Assembly (NCBI GenBank): GCA_023433515.1
Contig: JAEZCN010000006.1
Span: 1 to 60,603, forward strand
Source: Pseudomonadota bacterium
GTDB lineage: Bacteria > Pseudomonadota > Gammaproteobacteria > Steroidobacterales > Steroidobacteraceae
DNA: 60,603 nt
Direction of reading: 5' to 3'
The position numbers and the translations under genes were made by a program. The notes beneath the pieces were generated by a model, which worked only from the letters and a program-made list of their open reading frames with translations, made no database searches and was not told where the DNA came from. This document shows, piece after piece, positions 1 through 7,156 of the stretch (its first letter is position 1; each line of letters starts with the position of its first letter).

Positions 1-68
1 GTGAAGCGAAGGTCTGCGTACTTGACCTCCTTGTCCTTGATCAACTTGAGTACATCAGCCGGTTTCAT
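1..68 (-). CDS. glnA: Glutamine synthetase, N-terminal fragment (runs off the window)
   Basis: Only the first 22 codons are present, read leftward from ATG at 68. They give MKPADVLKLIKDKEVKY followed by ADLRFT, the typical start of type I glutamine synthetase, which makes glutamine from glutamate, ammonia and ATP. An AGAGGT ribosome-binding site lies at 80-75, seven bases before the start. The upstream region carries a sigma-54 promoter and an NtrC-like site, exactly what is expected for glnA in proteobacteria. The match to GlnA is by recognition of the N-terminus; the catalytic domain is outside the window. Confidence 0.88.
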   Translation of the reverse strand, partial: MKPADVLKLIKDKEVKYADLRF

Positions 69-112
69 TGTTTTACCTCTGCCTCTGGAAGGGTTTGAGC
101 CTCGGTCTCAAT

Positions 113-127
113 GCATTCGCTGTGCCA
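113..127 (-). promoter_or_regulatory. Sigma-54 promoter of glnA
   Basis: On the minus strand the sequence TGGCACAGCGAATGC has the diagnostic GG and GC dinucleotides separated by ten bases, the -24/-12 arrangement read by RpoN polymerase. The predicted transcript would start near position 101, leaving a leader of about 33 bases before the glnA ATG. The -24 element is perfect (TGGCAC); the -12 element is ATGC instead of TTGC. Confidence 0.8.
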
Positions 128-179
128 GCCTGGGAATCCTTTTTAATCAAGGACTTGGAGGACACGAAGGCCGACATTC

Positions 180-194
180 GCACATTTTTGGTGC
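180..194. promoter_or_regulatory. NtrC-type enhancer site upstream of glnA
   Basis: GCAC-N7-GTGC (GCACATTTTTGGTGC) matches the dyad bound by NtrC. It lies roughly 80-93 bases upstream of the predicted glnA transcription start, a normal enhancer distance for sigma-54 promoters. A further GCACCA half site follows at 211-216 without a clear partner. Nitrogen control of glnA is inferred from this pair of sites. Confidence 0.65.
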
Positions 195-277
195 GGGCGC
201 GCGGAATTTTGCACCATCTTGAGACGAAATTGGCGGCCCGGAAAACGCCGTCGCACTCCCATGATGCGAAATTCTGG

Positions 278-306
278 TTCCATATGCATATCACTCAGCG
301 TATAGT
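278..306 (+). promoter_or_regulatory. Putative promoter/operator of the ParS-RES operon
   Basis: TATAGT at 301-306 is a good -10 box; a weak -35 (TTCCAT, 278-283) sits 17 bases upstream. A 10-base palindrome ATATGCATAT (282-291) overlaps the -35 and would be a natural operator for autoregulation by the antitoxin, as is usual in toxin-antitoxin operons. The assignment is by eye. Confidence 0.45.
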
Positions 307-332
307 CCACTTATGTACTTGAGGGACTCGCC

Positions 333-746
333 ATGAATCTCACGCTTGCCGACCCGTATCGAGACTCCGGCTCCCACCGGCCGTCGAATCCCGCCATGGG
401 GGGCGCCGGACTGCGCGCCTTCGGAAACATCGCGGAGGCCTGGCGCCTGAGCATCGCGGAGCAGCTCACCCTGCTCGGCATCGCTTCACGCTCCACGTAC
501 TTCAAATGGCGGCGCGAACAGTCGCCGCGCCTGCCCCGCGACACGCTCGAACGACTCTCCTACCTGCTAGGCATCTACAAGTCGCTGCAGATCCTGATTC
601 CCGATCCGCGCGCCGCGGACGAATGGATCCGCAAGCCGAACACGGCGGCGCTCTTCGGCGGGCGCTCCGCGCTCGATCGCATGTTGTCAGGCCAGGTCGC
701 CGATCTTTACGTGGTCCGGCAGTACCTCGACGCCGAGCGCGGCTGA
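333..746 (+). CDS. ParS/MbcA-type antitoxin (DUF2384)
   Basis: 137 residues. The N-terminal half (about residues 25-85) looks like the Xre-related helix-turn-helix region of MbcA/ParS antitoxins. The C-terminal half (about 85-137) has the toxin-binding domain signature: Y-L-L-G-I-Y-K-S-L around residue 75, W-I-R-K-P-N, F-G-G-R-S-A-L-D-R-M and a closing Y-L-D-A-E-R-G. Such proteins neutralise RES toxins by covering the active site and usually repress their own operon. A GAGGGA ribosome site at 321-326 supports the ATG at 333. The next gene is the cognate RES toxin, 22 bases downstream. Confidence 0.88.
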   Translation: MNLTLADPYRDSGSHRPSNPAMGGAGLRAFGNIAEAWRLSIAEQLTLLGIASRSTYFKWRREQSPRLPRDTLERLSYLLGIYKSLQILIPDPRAADEWIRKPNTAALFGGRSALDRMLSGQVADLYVVRQYLDAERG

Positions 747-768
747 CGGCGCGCCCCAGTTACCAGGG

Positions 769-1464
769 ATGGTGTCGTCTCCTCTTCCCGCGCGGGCCGT
801 ACGCTTCGCGCCCGCCCATCGCATCGTCGCGAGCCGGCTCCCGACCATCCACTTGTTCGAGCGCATCGCGGATCCCGCAGACTGGGATGCGCTCTACGAG
901 CTGGAATCCCTGACGAATCCACGCATCCGCAACGAGGTCGGCGAACTGCAACTCGTACCGAAGGCCGATCGCGTCGGCGGTCCGAACGCGTCGATCGTGA
1001 TGGCGCCGTTCACCCATCTTTCGCCGGAGGGAACACGCTTCACCGACGGGCATTTCGGCGCTTACTACGCGGCGGAGTCGCTCGAGACCGCGATCGCGGA
1101 GACGCGTTTTCACCGCGAGAATTTCCTGCGCGCGACGAATCAGCCATCGATGGAGCTCGAGATGCGCTGTTATCTCGCGGACGTCGTCTGCGAACTGCAC
1201 GACCTGCGCGGGCTGCGCGCCTCGATGAGCGAGGTGTACGACCCGTCGAGCTACCAGGCGTCGCAGAAGCTCGGCCGCGAGCTGCGCGCGGCGGGCTCGA
1301 ACGGCATCGCGTTCGAAAGCGTGCGCCGCAATGGCGGCGAATGTGTCGCGGTATTCAGGCCGCGGCTCGTGCAGAACGTGCGGCAGAGCGTGCATCTGAG
1401 ATATGCCTGGGATGGCAGCCGTATCGCGGATGTCTACGAGATCCGCGTCATCGGGCCCGCCTGA
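769..1464 (+). CDS. RES-domain toxin (NAD-degrading family)
   Basis: 231 residues. RES toxins of ParS/RES modules act in the cytoplasm and deplete NAD+ (known for the family). The domain begins around residue 15 (RFAPAHRIVASR) and includes the signature GRFTDGHFGAYYAAE-type block near residues 88-105, with the conserved Arg, Tyr and Glu followed by TAIAETRFHRE. The ATG at 769 is the first good start after the antitoxin stop. The pair sits between glnA and glyQ, both housekeeping genes, so it looks like an inserted accessory module. No frameshift is visible, so it is probably active. Confidence 0.88.
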   Translation: MVSSPLPARAVRFAPAHRIVASRLPTIHLFERIADPADWDALYELESLTNPRIRNEVGELQLVPKADRVGGPNASIVMAPFTHLSPEGTRFTDGHFGAYYAAESLETAIAETRFHRENFLRATNQPSMELEMRCYLADVVCELHDLRGLRASMSEVYDPSSYQASQKLGRELRAAGSNGIAFESVRRNGGECVAVFRPRLVQNVRQSVHLRYAWDGSRIADVYEIRVIGPA

Positions 1465-1507
1465 CCGGATGCCCCCCCCGGATGACTGGGTAGCGCCGGG
1501 GCCGGGA

Positions 1508-1513
1508 TATACT
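1508..1513 (+). promoter_or_regulatory. Possible -10 box for glyQS
   Basis: TATACT lies 28 bases before the glyQ start, in the 76-base gap after the RES gene. No convincing -35 element is present at 16-18 bases upstream (that place reads ACTGGG), and a run of eight C residues precedes it. Only the -10 element is supported. Confidence 0.3.
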
Positions 1514-1540
1514 GCGCGCCGCTTTTTTCCGGCCGTGAAC

Positions 1541-2488
1541 ATGACTCAGTTTCCCGAAGTACCGCTGGGTACTCCGCCCCGCACATTCCAGGACCTGATC
1601 TTCGCGCTCCAGAAATACTGGGCCGACCAGGGCTGCGTGATCCTGCAGCCGTACGACATGGAAATGGGCGCGGGTACGTTTCACACCGCGACCTTCCTGC
1701 GCGCCATCGGTCCGGAGCCCTGGTCCGCGGCCTACGTGCAGCCCTCGCGCCGGCCCACCGACGGTCGTTATGGCGACAACCCGTTCCGCCTGCAGCACTA
1801 CTACCAGTTCCAGGTGGTGATCAAACCCTCGCCGCTGCCGATCCTCGACCTGTACCTCGGCAGCCTGCGCACGCTCGGCTTCGACACGCTGGTGCACGAC
1901 GTGCGCTTCGTCGAGGACAACTGGGAATCACCGACGCTCGGCGCCTGGGGACTCGGCTGGGAGGTCTGGCTCAACGGCATGGAGGTCACGCAGTTCACGT
2001 ACTTCCAGCAAGTAGGTGGGCTCGACTGCAAACCCGTCACGGGGGAGATCACTTACGGACTCGAGCGGCTCGCGATGTACCTGCAGGGCGTCGAGAGCAT
2101 CTTCGACATCGTCTGGGCCGACGGGCCGCTCGGCAAGGTCACGTATCGCGACGTGTACCACCAGAACGAGGTCGAGCAGTCGAAGTACAACTTCGAGGTC
2201 GCGGACACGGCGGTGCTGCTGCGGCGCTTCGACGAACACGAGGCGGAGTTCGCGCGGCTCATCGAGGCGAAGCTCGCGCTGCCTGCGTATGAGCAGGTGA
2301 TGAAGGCTTCGCACACGTTCAACCTGCTCGATGCGCGCAAGGCGATCTCGGTCACCGAGCGCCAGCGTTACATCCTGCGCGTACGGACGATGGCGCGCGC
2401 GGTGGCGCAGGCTTACTACGACAGCCGCGAGGCGCTGGGCTTTCCGATGCTCAAAGCTTCCGGCGCGAACTCCGGGAGCGCGGCATGA
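1541..2488 (+). CDS. glyQ: Glycyl-tRNA synthetase alpha subunit
   Basis: 315 residues, full length for GlyQ. With GlyS it forms the alpha2beta2 enzyme that charges tRNA-Gly in the cytoplasm; the alpha chain carries the class II catalytic core and binds glycine and ATP. The highly conserved blocks are all present: TFQDLIFALQKYWADQGC at residues 15-32, VQPSRRPTDGRYG near 65, GWEVWLNGMEVTQFTYFQQ near 145 and EITYGLERLAMYLQ near 170. The open frame extends upstream to 1403, but family alignment puts the start at the ATG at 1541 (MTQFPEVPLG). It overlaps glyS by four bases (ATGA), implying translational coupling. Confidence 0.97.
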   Translation: MTQFPEVPLGTPPRTFQDLIFALQKYWADQGCVILQPYDMEMGAGTFHTATFLRAIGPEPWSAAYVQPSRRPTDGRYGDNPFRLQHYYQFQVVIKPSPLPILDLYLGSLRTLGFDTLVHDVRFVEDNWESPTLGAWGLGWEVWLNGMEVTQFTYFQQVGGLDCKPVTGEITYGLERLAMYLQGVESIFDIVWADGPLGKVTYRDVYHQNEVEQSKYNFEVADTAVLLRRFDEHEAEFARLIEAKLALPAYEQVMKASHTFNLLDARKAISVTERQRYILRVRTMARAVAQAYYDSREALGFPMLKASGANSGSAA

Positions 2489-4578
2489 GCAAGCGCGACT
2501 TCCTCGTCGAGATCGGCACCGAAGAGCTGCCGCCGCTCGCACTCCCAGAACTGGAACGCGCGTTCGCCGACGGCATTCGCGCGGGTCTGAAGGAAGCCGG
2601 ACTGCCGTCCGGCGATCTGCATTCTTTCGCGACGCCGCGGCGTCTCGCCGTGCTCGTTCATGAACTCGCTACCGAGCAACCGGCGCAGGCGATCAAGCTC
2701 AAGGGTCCGCCGGTGAGCGCGGCCTTCGGCAAGGACGGCGCGCCCACCGCGGCCGCGACCAAGTTCGCCGAGAAATGTGGCGTCGCCGTGAGCGCGTTGA
2801 CGCGAGTGACCGAAGGCAAGGGCGAGTTCCTGTATTTCGAAGGCACGAAGCCCGGCCTCGCGACCACGGCGCTGCTGCCGGCGATCGTGCAGCGTTCGCT
2901 GGAGGCGCTGCCCATTCCGAAGCGCATGCGCTGGGGCGACTCCGACGCCGAGTTCGTGCGGCCCGTGCACTGGCTGGTCATGCTCTTCGGCAACGACGTA
3001 GTACCGGCTCGCGTCCTCGACACCGACGCCGGTCGACACACACGCGGGCATCGGTTCATGGGCAAGCGCCAGCCATTGGCGCTCGCATCGCCCGCCGACT
3101 ATTCGAAGACGCTGTTCGATGATTTCGTGATCGCCGACTTCGCGGCGCGCCGCGAGCGCATCCGCGAACGCGTCGCGGAGGCGGGCGAGAAGTTGCGCGG
3201 CCACGCGCTGATCGACGCCGAGCTGCTGGACGAGGTCACGGCTCTGGTCGAATGGCCCGACGCCGTGGCCGGCGATTTCGAAGCGCGGTTCCTCGAGCTG
3301 CCGCGCGAGGTGCTGATCTCCACGCTGCAGGAGCACCAGCGGTACTTCCCGGTGGAGACGCGCGACGGCAAACTACTCGCGCACTTCGTCACGGTGAGCA
3401 ACATCCGCAGCCGCGACTCGGCCAAGGTGCAGGCTGGCAACGAGCGTGTGGTGCGTCCGCGATTGTCCGATGCCGCATTCTTCTACGAGCTGGATCGCAA
3501 GCAGAAGCTCGCCGACCGCGTGCCGGCGCTCGACGCGGTCACGTTCCAGGCGAAGCTGGGCTCGATCGGCGACAAGGTGCGCCGCGTCACGAAGCTCGCC
3601 GGGGAAATCGCGTTGCTGATCGATGCCGATCGCGCGCAGGCCGAACGCGCCGCGACGCTCGCGAAGTGCGACCTGCTCTCGAGCATGGTCGGCGAATTCC
3701 CCGAGCTGCAGGGAATCATGGGCCGTTACTACGCGCTGGCGGATGGCGAGCCCGCGGAAGTCGCGAACGCGATCGACGAGCACTACATGCCGCGCGGCGC
3801 GGGCGGTGAACTGCCCGGCGGAGGCGTCGGGCTCGCGGTCTCGCTCGCCGACAAGCTCGACACGCTCGCCGGCATCTTCTCGATCGGCCAGAAGCCGAGC
3901 GGCACGAAGGATCCATTCGGACTGCGCCGCGCCGCGATCGGCGTGTTGCGCATCGCGATCGAGAAGAAACTCGACATCGACCTGCGCGCGCTGGTCGAAC
4001 GCGCCTGCGAGCTGCAGCCGGTGAAAACGGAAAAAGTCTCCGAGGGTTTGTGGCAGTACATCCTCGAGCGGCTGCGCGCCTATCTGCTCGACGGCGGCAA
4101 CGCCGGTGCCGTGGTGGGTGCGACCACCGAGATGTTCGACGCGGTCAACGCGAGTTCGCCCGTATCGCCGCTCGATTTCGGCGCGCGACTGGCCGCGCTC
4201 GTGAAATTTCTCGGCCTGCCGGAAGCCGCGAGCCTCACCGCGGCGAACAAACGTATCTCCAACATCCTCAAGAAGGCCGAAGTCGAAATCGGCGCAGGCG
4301 GCACCGTGGATGCGACGCTGCTGCGCGAGCCGGCGGAAAAGGCACTGCAGGAAGCCGTCTCCGGCATCGCGGGCGGCGTCACGCGCGCACTCGACAAGCG
4401 CGACTACGGGACGGCGCTGACCCGGCTCGCGACTCTGCGGCCAACGGTCGACGCGTTTTTCGATGGCGTGATGGTCAACGCCGAGGATCCGGCGCTGAAG
4501 CGCAACCGGCTCGCGTTGCTCTCGGAACTGCGCGGCATGTTCGCGGGCATCGCGGATCTTTCCTGCCTGCCGGGCTGA
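2485..4578 (+). CDS. glyS: Glycyl-tRNA synthetase beta subunit
   Basis: 697 residues, normal size for GlyS, the tRNA-binding partner of GlyQ. The start MSKRDFLVEIGTEELPP is the family hallmark. Other conserved blocks are RMRWGDSDAEFVRPVHW (near residue 150), the HTRGHRF motif, TLQEHQRYFPV (near 277), VVRPRLSDAAFFYE (near 320) and FGLRRAAIGVLRI (near 475). The C-terminal third is the anticodon-binding (DALR-like) region. It is co-transcribed with glyQ and followed 24 bases later by an acyltransferase gene. In many Xanthomonadales gmhB lies between glyS and the acyltransferase; it is absent here (family knowledge from memory). Confidence 0.97.
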   Translation: MSKRDFLVEIGTEELPPLALPELERAFADGIRAGLKEAGLPSGDLHSFATPRRLAVLVHELATEQPAQAIKLKGPPVSAAFGKDGAPTAAATKFAEKCGVAVSALTRVTEGKGEFLYFEGTKPGLATTALLPAIVQRSLEALPIPKRMRWGDSDAEFVRPVHWLVMLFGNDVVPARVLDTDAGRHTRGHRFMGKRQPLALASPADYSKTLFDDFVIADFAARRERIRERVAEAGEKLRGHALIDAELLDEVTALVEWPDAVAGDFEARFLELPREVLISTLQEHQRYFPVETRDGKLLAHFVTVSNIRSRDSAKVQAGNERVVRPRLSDAAFFYELDRKQKLADRVPALDAVTFQAKLGSIGDKVRRVTKLAGEIALLIDADRAQAERAATLAKCDLLSSMVGEFPELQGIMGRYYALADGEPAEVANAIDEHYMPRGAGGELPGGGVGLAVSLADKLDTLAGIFSIGQKPSGTKDPFGLRRAAIGVLRIAIEKKLDIDLRALVERACELQPVKTEKVSEGLWQYILERLRAYLLDGGNAGAVVGATTEMFDAVNASSPVSPLDFGARLAALVKFLGLPEAASLTAANKRISNILKKAEVEIGAGGTVDATLLREPAEKALQEAVSGIAGGVTRALDKRDYGTALTRLATLRPTVDAFFDGVMVNAEDPALKRNRLALLSELRGMFAGIADLSCLPG

Positions 4579-4602
4579 GCCCACTCGAGGACTCTGACTA
4601 GC

Positions 4603-5313
4603 ATGCAGTGGCTGGGGTCGATCGCGTTCAACCTGTTCCTGTGGGCGTGGATGCTGGTGTTCGCCATCTCCTACTGCCTCATCACGCCGTTCCTGTCATT
4701 CAAGGGCCGCTTCCGGATGGCGGGTGTGATGACCCACGTGGTGTTCTTCGCGGCGCGCGTGTTGTGCGGACTCCGGTTCACGGTCGAGGGCCGCGAGAAT
4801 CTGCCGGCCGGCAACCACGTCATCTTCATGAAGCATTCGTCCACCTGGGAGACGTTCGCGATCATGATCCTGTTCGAGCCGCTGGTCTGGGTCATGAAGC
4901 GCGAGATCTACTGGATCCCGTTCGTGGGCTGGGGCTGCATGCTCGCAAGGTGCATCGCGATCGATCGCAAGGCCGGCACGGCCGCGGTGAACCAGGTGCT
5001 CGCGCAGGGCAAGGACCGGATGGATCGGCTCGGCGCCTGGGTGCTGGTGTTTCCCGAGGGCACGCGCATGGCGCAGGGCGAGACGCGCAAGTACGGATCG
5101 AGCGGTACATTGCTGGCCATCAAGGAAAAGAAGCTCATCGTGCCGGTGGCGCACAACGCCGGCTACTTCTGGCCGCGGCGCGGCGTGCTCAAGAAGCGCG
5201 GGGCCATCCGCGTGGTGATCGGACCGCCGTTCGAGGCCGCGGGCCGCGACGCGCGCGAGCTCAACGAAGAGATCCAGAAGTGGATAGAGGCGAACAGCAA
5301 GTCGCCGGGATGA
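4603..5313 (+). CDS. plsC: PlsC-type 1-acylglycerol-3-phosphate O-acyltransferase
   Basis: 236 residues. An N-terminal hydrophobic stretch (residues 6-28) anchors it in the inner membrane. The acyltransferase motif I is HSSTWE near residue 75 (H-x4-E rather than the common H-x4-D), and motif III is VFPEGTRMAQGE near residue 150. The family adds the second acyl chain to lysophosphatidic acid in phospholipid synthesis. It follows glyS closely and is probably in the same transcript. Two further PlsC-like genes occur in the window, at 13665 and 33338; this one, next to housekeeping genes, is the most likely general enzyme. Confidence 0.88.
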   Translation: MQWLGSIAFNLFLWAWMLVFAISYCLITPFLSFKGRFRMAGVMTHVVFFAARVLCGLRFTVEGRENLPAGNHVIFMKHSSTWETFAIMILFEPLVWVMKREIYWIPFVGWGCMLARCIAIDRKAGTAAVNQVLAQGKDRMDRLGAWVLVFPEGTRMAQGETRKYGSSGTLLAIKEKKLIVPVAHNAGYFWPRRGVLKKRGAIRVVIGPPFEAAGRDARELNEEIQKWIEANSKSPG

Positions 5314-5378
5314 AGCTGCGGAGAGCTTGATCGTTGGCGAACGGCAATCTCGAGGCGGCGGGCCGCCCGGAGAAATCA

Positions 5379-5705
5379 ATGAGCCACTCAGGAATGAACC
5401 TGCCGAGGCGTGACGGAAAGCTGCTGCTGGCACTCACGCTGTTTCTTGTCGCCGGAATAGCGTGTTTCGCCCAGGCGTGGATAGTGAATCTCTACATCTG
5501 GTCGGTGGATGGCAGAGATTGGAGCGTCTTCCTGCGCTTGTTCCCTTCATACGCGACCGAAACGCCACCCGATCGATACTACGATTGCCTCGGCACCTGT
5601 CATCCCGACCTACCATTTCTCCCTGGCTGGATCGGAATAGTCAGCTTTTGTTCTGGACTTGCTGTTCTCGCATACGTCTGGCGGAAATCGAAGTCCAGCA
5701 ATTGA
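5379..5705 (+). CDS. Small membrane protein of unknown function
   Basis: 108 residues, not recognised. Two hydrophobic helices are visible: about residues 14-36 (LLLALTLFLVAGIACFAQAW) and 83-103 (WIGIVSFCSGLAVLAYVW). Between them lies a loop of about 45 residues with two Cys (YYDCLGTCHPD), probably periplasmic. The ATG at 5379 is chosen because GGAG stands six bases upstream; the frame is open back to a TTG at 5334. It follows plsC by 65 bases and precedes a broken PIN gene. Codon choice is less GC-biased than in the neighbours, which suggests acquired DNA. Confidence 0.55.
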   Translation: MSHSGMNLPRRDGKLLLALTLFLVAGIACFAQAWIVNLYIWSVDGRDWSVFLRLFPSYATETPPDRYYDCLGTCHPDLPFLPGWIGIVSFCSGLAVLAYVWRKSKSSN

Positions 5706-5734
5706 GTCGGCGATCACCTGAGGTCGCGCGAACC

Positions 5735-5886
5735 TTTCACTCGTTCGCGCGCGGCTTTCAGTTGTACGACTCGATGATCGTCGCCTCGGCGCTCGAGAGC
5801 GGCTGCCGCGTTCTCTACTCCGAGGACTGCGGCACGGCCTGGTCATCGAGAAGCGGCTGAAGGTGATCAATCCCTTCGCGAAGTAG
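5735..5886 (+). pseudogene. PIN-domain toxin remnant, N-terminus lost and frameshifted
   Basis: The reading FARGFQLYDSMIVASALESG, then CRVLYSED, is the C-terminal part of a VapC-like PIN ribonuclease (YDSMIVASAL...LYSED is a strong family pattern). After the GAGGAC codons near 5830 the frame is lost by one base; the next frame continues with RHGLVIEKRLKVINPFAK and a stop at 5884-5886, the usual end of these toxins. The N-terminal two thirds, with the first catalytic aspartate, are missing, so the gene is dead. No antitoxin partner is seen. Confidence 0.72.
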
Positions 5887-5913
5887 CGCGTGCAGCGTGT
5901 TCCTGACTGCTCG

Positions 5914-5940
5914 AGTCCGCGGCAAGAACCGGACTATTTT
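5914..5940 (+). terminator. Possible terminator after the PIN remnant
   Basis: AGTCCG (5914-5919) pairs with CGGACT (5930-5935) around a ten-base loop and is followed by ATTTT. It lies in the gap between convergent transcription units and overlaps the stop codon of the leftward gene. The stem is short, so support is modest. Confidence 0.35.
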
Positions 5941-6359
5941 GCGAACATCACGGACACGCGGCCTCGCGCGATCTCCCTTTCACCAGCGCGCGCGGTGAAT
6001 AGATAGATCTGTCCATCCGCGTTGGCGATGAGCCGCTGCGCGTGGATTTCGATGTCTTCGGCGATGTCGTCGAGCCGGGCTACTTTGAGAGTGAGATCTC
6101 GCAAGCCCGCCAGCATGCCACCGCGGTCGCGCGCGGTCGGATCCAGCAATCCGCCGTGAATCGCCATCGTCTGCGCGCCGTACTCGGCGATGTGCAGGGA
6201 GGCGAGTTGCCCGTCGAGTCGCAGCGGGTTGTCGGGCGAACGATGCGTCGACGTGGAACAGACTATCTGCCCCTCGTCGGCGCCCACGATGCGAGTGATC
6301 AGGCACATCGTGCCGGCGTGCGGCACGAGCGTCGCCGGATCTCGGTCGCTCACTTCCAT
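5934..6359 (-). CDS. Hotdog-fold 3-hydroxyacyl-ACP dehydratase (ApeP-like), aryl-polyene cluster
   Basis: 141 residues. The N-terminal VPHAGTMCLITRIV block and HIAEYGAQTMAIHGG near residue 57 match the short hotdog dehydratases of aryl-polyene clusters (COG4706-like), which remove water from the 3-hydroxyacyl chain during polyene elongation on ACP. It resembles the gene at 19951 at the other end of the locus (VPHRSTM; EYMAQAAS), so these are likely paralogues. It is the last gene of the leftward operon and overlaps the chain-length-factor gene by ten bases. Confidence 0.78.
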   Translation of the reverse strand: MEVSDRDPATLVPHAGTMCLITRIVGADEGQIVCSTSTHRSPDNPLRLDGQLASLHIAEYGAQTMAIHGGLLDPTARDRGGMLAGLRDLTLKVARLDDIAEDIEIHAQRLIANADGQIYLFTARAGEREIARGRVSVMFAK

Positions 6360-7156
6360 GGCGTGCAGTCGACGGTGATCAGCAGTTCGCCCGGTCCGCG
6401 CAACGTGACCGATCCCGCGCGGCCCGCAGCCATCAGCTCGAGCAGCGGCAGCGCACGCAACGCCGGATTTGCACCGCGCAGGGCTTCAAGAGATTCGCTC
6501 GAGCAACGGGATTCCGCCGTTCCGGCGAATCCGAGTTCGAGTCGCGCGAGCGGTTTCGTGCCGGCTGCTTCGTCGCCGGCCGCTTCCGCGCCGAGCACCA
6601 GCGCCACGCCCGCGGAGTGGCCGAGCGGACGCGCCGTGAGCAGCGGTTCAGGCGCGACGGCGTCGTAGCCGACGAGCAGCACGTCGGCGTTGCGCTCGCG
6701 CACGAGCGCGACCGCCTCCACCAGGCCGGCCGTGAAACTCGCATCGAAGGCCGCCAGTGTCGTCGTTGGCTGCATGCTCTGCACCGCGATGCTCCAGTAT
6801 CCGCTGGCCGCGTTGTGCACGGAGTTGTGGAAATCGGTCGGCGAGATGACGCGTGGCGACTGCGCGAGCGCTGAACAGATGCGGTTCAGCACCGACATGT
6901 CCGCGTCGGAGCTCGCGAATACCGACGCGAGGTTGTTGGCGGGGAAGCCGGAGATCGCGTCCTCGGCGGCGCGGAACGCCTGGCGCACCGCGGCGGTCGC
7001 GCGACGCCGCTCGTTCGGCGGCAGTAATTCCGGCGCATACGGCGACTCAAGCGTCGGCGCGTGCGCGGTCACGCCGCGCAACACGTCGAGCGACGCGTTC
7101 CACCCGGCGAGCCCGGGCGCCGCGATGCCCACCGACTTGACGACGCATGTGGTCAT
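6350..7156 (-). CDS. Beta-ketoacyl synthase-like chain-length factor (ApeC-like)
   Basis: 268 residues, a short ketosynthase homologue. It keeps ketosynthase landmarks (FHNSVHNAASGYWSIA near residue 110, then LAAFDASFTAGLVEA near 135) but where a ketosynthase has the catalytic Cys it reads AAFDASF, so it cannot form the acyl-thioester. Chain-length factors of this type pair with an active ketosynthase and set polyene length. The ketosynthase gene at 7153 ends in a four-base overlap with the start used here (ATG at 7156), consistent with a 1:1 complex. The frame is open further upstream, but the overlap and sequence support this start. Confidence 0.82.
   Translation of the reverse strand: MTTCVVKSVGIAAPGLAGWNASLDVLRGVTAHAPTLESPYAPELLPPNERRRATAAVRQAFRAAEDAISGFPANNLASVFASSDADMSVLNRICSALAQSPRVISPTDFHNSVHNAASGYWSIAVQSMQPTTTLAAFDASFTAGLVEAVALVRERNADVLLVGYDAVAPEPLLTARPLGHSAGVALVLGAEAAGDEAAGTKPLARLELGFAGTAESRCSSESLEALRGANPALRALPLLELMAAGRAGSVTLRGPGELLITVDCTPWK

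Noticed and set aside
4603..5330. Second frame through the acyltransferase gene reading as an Arg/Gly-rich protein
   Set aside because: It is a shadow frame; the main frame has the HSSTWE and FPEGTR motifs.
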